From: Zantedeschia hybrid cultivar
Lineage: Eukaryota; Streptophyta; Magnoliopsida; Alismatales; Araceae
Assembly (NCBI GenBank): GCA_030544215.1
Contig: JARZZO010000014.1
Coordinates: 543,886-607,885 of the forward strand
DNA length: 64,000 nucleotides
Direction: 5' to 3'
Shown here: positions 57,308-64,000 of the stretch, piece by piece
Layout of the letters: each line of letters begins with the position of its first letter
How positions within the stretch are numbered: position 1 is the stretch's first letter
The notes under the pieces: model-generated
Databases searched by the model: none
What the model was told of the DNA's origin: nothing
What the model saw: only the letters and a program-made list of their open reading frames with translations
Made by a program: the position numbers and the translations under genes

Positions 57308-57815
57308 CCGCGACCGTGTGGCCCCCGGCTTATCTCATATCTTGCAATGTAATGGATTCTTATTTGGTTCTTAGAGTAGGTTTTATTTTGTTAATATACG
57401 AATCTACATGGATTCTCCATTCTGTTGCTTTTTTCTTTGGTTTGATAGCAAATGAATGCTTGGGATTTCTGAAACAGGTGTTAATTTTAGTAGTAAAGTA
57501 ATTTGTTACATTGTGCTATTTTTTTAAAATTATTTAGAGGTAGATATCTGTATCTATGTTGCTATTAACATACATGTCCATTTATTTTTTCATTCAATCC
57601 GTTTGTTATACTCTTTATTTTTTCACTAACTAGCTATGAAATTTTCTGTCGATTTCATTGGTTTTTCCTATAAATAAGGAAGTAATTGTTTCATTTTCTT
57701 ATCATGCCAGGTTTTGACACGAATCAGTATATTAACTTGTATGTCCTTGAGTTAAAAAATCTGAACAAAAACTTGTATAATATGTTTGAGATTTGCCGGT
57801 TCTACTACATTACAT
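57308..57815. other. intergenic, AT-rich
   Basis: Nothing recognised before the left end of the hAT element. Confidence 0.5.
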
Positions 57816-60800
57816 CAAGGTAGGCCAACTCGTGGGTCGGACTCGGATCGGTCCGGTCCTGACCGAGTGGATCGGCCGATCCGACCCGATCCCGAACCGG
57901 TCCGGACCTAGCCGGACCGGTCTGGCCGATCCAATTTAAAAAAAGGAAAAAAATAGAAGAAAATAGGGAAAAAATAGAAAAACAAGTCCAAAAAATAAGA
58001 AAAAATTTCAAAAAATCAGGAAAAATTATATTTACCCAAAACTTATCTAGGACCTTGGGTAAGTCCTTGAATTTTTATTAACATTGAAAAAAACTTGAAT
58101 ACAATACATGGGGGGGATATAAAATTTTACCCCTAAGTATTACATGATAGTAAAAAAAAAAACACTCACACAAAGTGACAGAACAAGTAGACATACATTT
58201 ATTCTAGCCTTACATTGTAGGTGCTATACAAATGTTGCACATAATCGGCCCAAGACATATAAGCTTGGTAACATTGTTCATATTCCTGTACAAACCGGTT
58301 ATACTCATCTGTAAATGGGTAGATTATTGTCACCGGTATCCATCCTTGTGTCTTTGGCTCATGATAAGATCCTTCTGAGGTTGAGGATTGATAAGAGGAA
58401 ATATATGAAGTTGGAGGATAAGTGGGATATCCTCCTAAGTAACTCGATGCATCATAGGGTGGTGGATGTTGATAATATGTACCTGGATATCCATAAGGAC
58501 TATAACCCTCTAATGAAACTTGAGAAGATGCATCAGACGAATGCTCTTGAGAGGATGTTCTCTTTAGGAACTCTTGTTGTTGTTTCCCTTTGCCTTTATT
58601 TGTTGTTGATGTGTCCTTAGCCAACCTACTGGAGTGGTCATCATCCTGCGTAGCATGCGTAAATTCTTGCTCTCCTGTGAAAATCATTAGAGGAGCTTCA
58701 CCATGTTGACTTGATCCACGTCCTCGAGATGACCGTTGTTGCAAGGATCCACCTTGACTTCCATGTGGATCATCATCGTCATCGTCAGGGGTAGTCGTTG
58801 TCGAAGTAGAATCGTCTAAAGTTTGGTAAACGACCTTGTCGCTCGGCTCTGGTGTCTCGTCTGACTCATCTTCTTGTACAATTTCTAAATCTGCAATATC
58901 AACATGAGTTAGTTTACCTTTACCCTTACTTGAACTTTGTGGGGTGGATTTCTTTTGCCGTTTTGAAGGAGGTGGAAGTTGAAACTCAACGGACAAGGGG
59001 ACAACATCTAATTGTCCTTCTGCCCAGGACCGATCGTTTGGATCAAATTCTGATGGACTCAAAACATTCCTTGCATCCACCCATGCATTCAGTGGGTTCT
59101 GCTCCTCAAATATCTCGTCCAGATCGATTGGTTCCTCAACTTGTTGTTCTGCTTGCATCGGTCTTCCAGCAACTTCATCTCTCCATCGTTCTTCTTCTCT
59201 TTGGTTTTTTTAAATTTTTTGAAGATTCTTTAATTTCAAGCGCATGTTGTAGTGGCAAAAGACCAATTGCTCCAATCTCGCTGAGCTTAATCGGTTCCTT
59301 TGCTTGGTATGTATCAAGCTAAATGTAGATCAGTTCCTCTCACAGTTAGAAGAGGAGGTGGTTTGGCTCAATACACAGATAGCAACATAAGCAAGATCTT
59401 CATAACCTGGAGTCTTCCCATGATCCATCCACCAATCAGCTGTAATTCCATAATGATCCAACTAACAATTAGTATTATAATTTGTAAAGCCTAGGCATGA
59501 TAAGTTGATAACAATTTCGTGAAAGTGTTAGTTATGTGTAAAATTCTAAATATCTGGTGAAAGCAACATGACTGCCCGTTGAGCACGATGAGTACCAAAA
59601 TGCAATGTCCGGAGCCTATAGTGATGCATTTTGTTGCATGTTATGATAGCTCGATCCTCATCATGTAACAAACGCCGAATTACATTTTGAGTCCCACGGA
59701 GTACTTCTTCATCATTGGGCGCATGTTGAGTAGCAGAGCTATATTGGTATCTTGGGTTGAAGAAATGACTTAAAGAATTGAAAAACAAATTAAAAATGAA
59801 ATAAAACTTATAGGAAATAAAATGGCGACCAATATGGATTGACTTATTTTGTTACCTGCCGCATGCAAGTCATGGTGGAGTGTCCTATCCCATCTTGCAT
59901 CTATGATATCCCACCACTTTCTGTATGTATTTTTGTTGGCCCTAGCAATGTCTTCCTTTGCACGGTCTATAGCTTCATATAAATATCCCATTGTGGCCTT
60001 CTTATCTCCATCCACCATCCTCAGAATCCGCACAAGAGGTTCAACTACGCTCAAGATCATCTTTATATTTTTCAAATACTCCCGGCTCTCAATCAAGTCA
60101 TCAACCTGCTTCCCCTTGTCTCTAGCATCACGCTTCGCGTGCCTTGTCATCCAATCATCCCATCCTTTACTTGAAATCATCTGCTTCAAGGGGCGTTTTT
60201 GTGACTGTATACTCTCCAAGGAAATGTATGTGGAGGCAAAACGAGTAACCCCAGGACGTAGTAACTCCCTCTGTCCAGTGTGTTCACGCATCAACGTAAG
60301 CACATAGTTATGGTTGTAGATATAGGATGTGATGAATTGGGCTGACTTCACTGTTTCAGTAATTTTTACATCTTTCCCAATATCTTCTAGCATCAAATCT
60401 AGGGAATGAGCAGAGCAAGGAAGCCAATATAGATGTGGCCTCTTCTCCATTAACATATGGCCAGCAGCTTTATATGAAGCTGCATTATCTGTTACAACTT
60501 GGACAACCCGATCTTCTCCCACCTGCTCCACAATGTCATCAATTAACTTGAAAAGATATTTAGCATTCTTTACCTTTTCACTAGCATCTACGGACTTCCA
60601 AAATACAGTCCCAGCTTGACAGTATATAAGGAAGTTAATCATACTTCTCGTAATTCCTATTCAAATAATGTTTATTAGCGAATGTCTAAATTAACTAAAA
60701 AATATAATCTACTAATCTAAGATTCTAAATATGTTAAACTAATTCAATGTACTCACCTGTCCAGCCATCTGTCATTATTGTGCAGCTTCTTTCATCCCAA

Positions 60801-62396
60801 ATTCGCTCGAACGACTTGATATACTCTTGGAGATCACTTACCTCTTGAGGAAGATAAGTGTTGTATATCTCCTTGGGGGTTGGTCCAGGAATACCCTTAC
60901 CCACATCTCCAATAGTCTCAATCATGTCCTCCCAATAAGGACCCTTTGCAGCATTGGCAGGTACACTGTTATAAACAAACCATCTCGAAACAGCACGGCC
61001 AATCTTCTCATTGCATACCTTCAGGTTCTTCATAGCAGCTGTGATTGATGGTTGCCTATCTCTCCGTCTTGTTAGGAAAGCATTTATAGGACCCACTCTA
61101 GGATCATTGTCCCTAGTCAAGTCATGAATTTTCTCCTCGTTGGATCTATGTCCGGATCTACTCCCTTGCCCAACGTGTCGACCGGTGCGTCTATACACAT
61201 CCTCATCAGCAAAAGATCTTCTACTTTCGTCCATGGCTAGACGTATATCATATTTAAATTAAAATAGATGATTAGACTAATTTAATCGAGATGAAGTATA
61301 AACAAATAAATAATTAATTGAAAATTTTAAATCAAAGAATACCTCGAGAAAAGTCTTCAAATGCAGTGGATCTCCTTCTGGTAGGGTCTATGTCTCCCTC
61401 TCGAGATCTATCTCTCGGAGGGTGAATATGAATACCTTGACCTGAGGGCCGTGTCATTTTCTCCCTAATTTGGCCTCTCATCGTTGATGTTGCTCCTTTT
61501 TCCAACTCTCTTTGTCGTAGGTAATTTTTGAATTGATTTTTTTACCTCTAGTGGTGTAGCAGTACAAGCCTTCACTTCTCTTTTGACACCCCCAATATGT
61601 TGCTTTAGACGAAAAACTCCACCCGAAATAATCCGACTGCAGTAGTTGCATTTGACCTTGCGTGAAGCCATGTCTACGACGGTGCAGTGGTTCCATCCCG
61701 GATAACTACGAGAGGTGACAGATGTGGCCTCATTATGCTCAGAAATCGACATCTTTAAAAATAAAAAATATATTAATAGGGAAAGAGATAATTAGTAATT
61801 ACATAAAGAGAAATGGTGAGAAATAAGAAAAAACATAGAGAAAGAGAGTGAGATTTCATATCATACCTCGAGGGAGAGTGAGAGACAATGAGAAAGAAAG
61901 CTACAAAGACAAAAAGAGGTTAGAGAGAAAAATTAAAATGCAATAAAAATAATATGATGAAAAAAATTTGATGTAGTCCGTCGGTCCGTCCTTTAGAGTT
62001 TAGAACTCTAGAGAGCTTTGGAAGTTTGGAGAGAAAGAAGTTAAGAGAGCTTTGAGTCTTTGAGAGAGTATGAGAGTTTAGAGAGAGAGAGAGAGAAATG
62101 AGAATTTGTGTGAATGAGGGAGAGAAGGATAGGAGGGGGTTTCATAGGGACTTGGGGGGACTTGGAGGGGCTTAGAAGCCCCTTCTAACCGTTGGGAACC
62201 CATTTGAATGGGTTCCCAACGGCTAGTTCTGAACTAGCCGTTGGGGGCCTGGGTCGGCCGGACCGGTCCGACCCGGGCTGGGGTCGGCCGACCCTAGCGA
62301 TCTCGGGCTGGGGTCGCTGGGTCGGGGCTTGGGGTCGGTTCGGACCGCCCGGTTTCCAAGCGGACCGGGCGATCCGATCCGACTCGGCCTACCATG
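57816..62396 (-). mobile_element. hAT transposon, nearly complete
   Basis: The ends are inverted: CAAGGTAGGCCAACTCG at the left, and the right end read on the minus strand is CATGGTAGGCCGAGTCG. Both are followed by GC-rich subterminal DNA with GATCGG, GGTCCGG and GGCCGATCC repeats in an AT-rich neighbourhood. Between them is a minus-strand hAT transposase with BED finger, DUF659, catalytic and dimerisation parts. The flanks do not match (CATTACAT against GCTCAAAC): the right end abuts the middle of a MITE, so the insertion site has been rearranged. Confidence 0.85.
58199..61752 (-). pseudogene. hAT transposase, inactivated
   Basis: Exons read on the minus strand, in order. A BED zinc finger lies at 61752-61465 (VKCNYCSRIISGGVFRLKQH, C-X2-C...H). 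A DUF659 part at 61234-60757 ends WERSC-like text, MTDGWTG. The spliced junction is clear: ACAG|GTGAGT and ATAG|GAATTA, giving DGWTGITRSM. The catalytic part covers 60656 to about 59860 (VVTDNAASYKAAGHML, WLPCSAHSLDLMLEDI, GVTRFAS). A further exon lies at 59788-59546. The dimerisation region at about 59455-59210 reads WWMDHGKTPGYEDLA, VLSQTTSSSNCERN, then TGA at 59330-59332 where Trp is expected, then STFSLIHTKQRNRL. A Ser/Tyr/Asp-rich tail covers 59158-58199. The premature stop, a second stop after LKNLQKI and a frame break after the BED exon disable it, but most of it is readable. Confidence 0.85.
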
Positions 62397-62721
62397 GCTC
62401 AAACCCGTTAACAGACCCATTTGGACCCGTCAGTTATGGGTCTGGGTATACCCGTTTACCCATTAAGTCTTCTATTGTCATAGATTGCAAAAAATTGTGA
62501 GCTGATTCCTTAAAATTTGGACTTAAAATCAATCCCAATTATCTGGTACATAGAGATTTAAGATGAATAAATTTTATACCAAGCCCATTTATCTTTTAAC
62601 ATCAAATGAATAAGAAGTAGGCCCAAGACCCGACCCATTTACCCGTGACAATTATTTGGTCTGAACCGGGTCTGGGTTCATCCATTTTGGACATGGGTCT
62701 ACCCAGACCGTTGACAGCCTA
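62397..62721. mobile_element. truncated hAT-type MITE in the left arm
   Basis: It ends TTGACAGCCTA at 62721, followed by GTTCAAAC, the reverse complement of the target duplication of the right-arm copy. The first dozen or so bases (the TAGGGCTGTCAAA end) are lost at the junction with the large hAT element. Confidence 0.75.
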
Positions 62722-63094
62722 GTTCAAACTATCGATCTTGGTTTGTTATTATTTGTCATAATTGATTGAAAAATTGGTTTCCGGTTAGCTTTAGGCATTT
62801 TAGTGGAGTGTGAATTTCGAACCGTAGATAGAATTATGCAGAAGTAATATTTGCTGCAATACCAGTATTGCAGTAATATTCGGGCGCAGTTGTTACATCG
62901 ATTTTGATTGGACAGTTGTAGTGAAAAATAACTTTTTTCTTAATTTTTAAAAAGCTTTAAAAAGGTACAGACAACTTTAAGGAGTCATCCGCACCTTCCA
63001 ATCATTTAAAAGAAATTCTCTTTTTTTTTCTCAAATTTTTTAACTATTTGATCAAAGATGCATCCAATCATTTAAAGGTGACTCTCTTGAGACT
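62397..63094. repeat. left arm of a 1.5 kb DNA hairpin
   Basis: The arm pairs along its whole length with 63227-63920. It begins GCTCAAACCCGTTAACAGAC and ends CTCTCTTGAGACT. Differences are scattered single bases plus a 9-bp insertion (AATAAGAAG near 62610). Nothing is encoded. Confidence 0.95.
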
Positions 63095-63226
63095 AGGTGA
63101 ACAGGATCCCCCACGCCCCTATCCATGCACCGCCTAACGTCCCTAGGAGACACATGGGGGACAATAAAAAATGACTGCAGTAGTAAATGTATTTTTTTTA
63201 ACCTAAAAAGCCACGAGGGTGGAGAG
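63095..63226. other. 132-bp hairpin spacer
   Basis: Unpaired sequence between the arms. It includes a run of T and CCACGCCCCTATCC text, with no frame or motif of note. Confidence 0.8.
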
Positions 63227-63920
63227 AGTCTCAAGAGAGTCGCCTTTAAATGATTGGATGCATCTTTGATCAAATAGTTAAAAAATTTGAGAAAAAAAAA
63301 AGAGAATTTCTTTTAAATGATTGGAAGGTGCGGATGACTCCTTAAAGTTGTCTGTACCTTTTTAAAGCTTTTTAAAAATTAAGAAAAAAGTTATTTTTCA
63401 CTACAACTGTCCAATCAAAATCGATGTAACAACTGCGCCCGAATATTACTGCAATACTGGTATTGTAGCAAGTATTACTTCTGCATAATTCTATCTACGG
63501 TTCGAAATTCACCCTCCACTGAAATGCCTAAAGCTAACCGGAAACCAATTTTTCAATCAATTATGACAAATAATAACAAACCAAGATCGATAGTTTGAAC
63601 TAGGCTGTCAACGGTCTGGGTAGACCCATGTCCAAAATGGATGAACCCAGACCCGGTTCAGACCCAATAATTGTCACGGGTAAATGGGTCGGGTCTTGGG
63701 CCTACATTTGATGTTAAAAGATAAATGGGCATGGTATAGAATTTATTCATCTTAAATCTCTATGTACCAGATAATTGGGATTGATTTTAAGTCCAAATTT
63801 TAAGAAATCAGCTCACAATTTTTTGCAATCTATGACAATAGAAGACTTAATGGGTAAACGGGTATACCCAGACCCATAACTGACGGGTCCAAATGGGTCT
63901 GTTAACGGGTTTGAGCCCAT
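63227..63920. repeat. right arm of the DNA hairpin
   Basis: Inverted partner of 62397-63094. The end of pairing at 63920 coincides with the point where the left side is cut by the hAT element, so the original arms were longer. Confidence 0.95.
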
Positions 63921-63933
63921 TTTGACAGCCCTA
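63601..63933. mobile_element. complete hAT-type MITE in the right arm
   Basis: The 333-bp element has inverted ends TAGGCTGTCAACGG and, read on the minus strand at the right, TAGGGCTGTCAAAATGG. GTTTGAAC flanks it exactly at 63593-63600 and 63934-63941. It belongs to the same TAGGGCTGTCAA family as 30802-31150. Confidence 0.9.
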
Positions 63934-63941
63934 GTTTGAAC

Positions 63942-64000
63942 TTTTGATAAACTATCGGGATCGAAAACAAGTATCCGTTTTCTGATTCCAATTACTATTA
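63942..64000. other. end of window
   Basis: AT-rich sequence continuing the DNA into which the MITE inserted. Nothing is recognised in the visible part. Confidence 0.4.

Noticed and set aside
58315..59322. Plus-strand frames of 101 and 156 codons
   Set aside because: They are antisense to the hAT transposase tail and dimerisation region.

Overview
The window is nuclear DNA of a flowering plant, most likely a monocot. Two protein genes (the PPR gene and the S-adenosylmethionine synthetase gene) are strongly GC-rich in an AT-rich background. The PPR gene falls in GC from its 5' to its 3' end, as is common in monocots. Spliceosomal introns, a tRNA-derived Au-type SINE, hAT, PIF/Harbinger, copia and LINE elements, and organelle-editing PPR and HAN-like GATA genes are all plant features. 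I do not name a species.

Ordinary genes are few. (1) A probable last exon of an unidentified gene lies at 1286-1417 (+). (2) A two-exon GATA zinc-finger gene of the HAN/NL1 type lies at 11429-14303 (-); a 2.5 kb intron splits its zinc finger. (3) A PPR-DYW RNA-editing factor lies at 22470-24728 (+). (4) An intact S-adenosylmethionine synthetase gene lies at 27533-28729 (-), with a 1.4 kb leader intron and a TATA box near 30285. (5) A small one-helix membrane protein lies at 56538-56813 (-). A Met-less GC-rich reading frame at 57062-57307 (+) is unexplained.

Most of the rest is transposable elements, many nested. From 3320 to 10368 a copia retrotransposon with 157-158 bp LTRs has lost gag and protease and carries a 3.05 kb non-autonomous hAT element (4108-7154, 8-bp target duplication). 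From 15873 to 18077 is a second copia remnant joined to a fragment of a DUF2828 gene. From about 35748 to 44707 is a 9 kb PIF/Harbinger element. It has an intact Myb/SANT ORF1, an intact DDE transposase and two internal tandem arrays (235 bp x 4; 173 bp x about 4.5). In frame upstream of the transposase is a domain resembling the RNase H1 N-terminal (caulimovirus viroplasmin) hybrid-binding domain. From 44792 to 45766 is a putative solo LTR with a GC-rich minisatellite. Four tRNA-derived SINEs lie at 20.1, 46.0, 46.7 and 50.2 kb, all with target-site duplications. A dead LINE lies at 51.8-54.3 kb. A 4.6 kb hAT element (57816-62396) has a nearly complete transposase ended by a premature stop in the dimerisation domain, and a 753 bp relative sits at 55091-55843.

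The right end (62397-63920) is a large DNA hairpin: two 0.7 kb inverted arms around a 132 bp spacer. Each arm carries the same hAT-type MITE at the same place.

The most unusual candidates are the Harbinger element with its fused hybrid-binding-like domain and the long hairpin. Neither can be called new without database searches.
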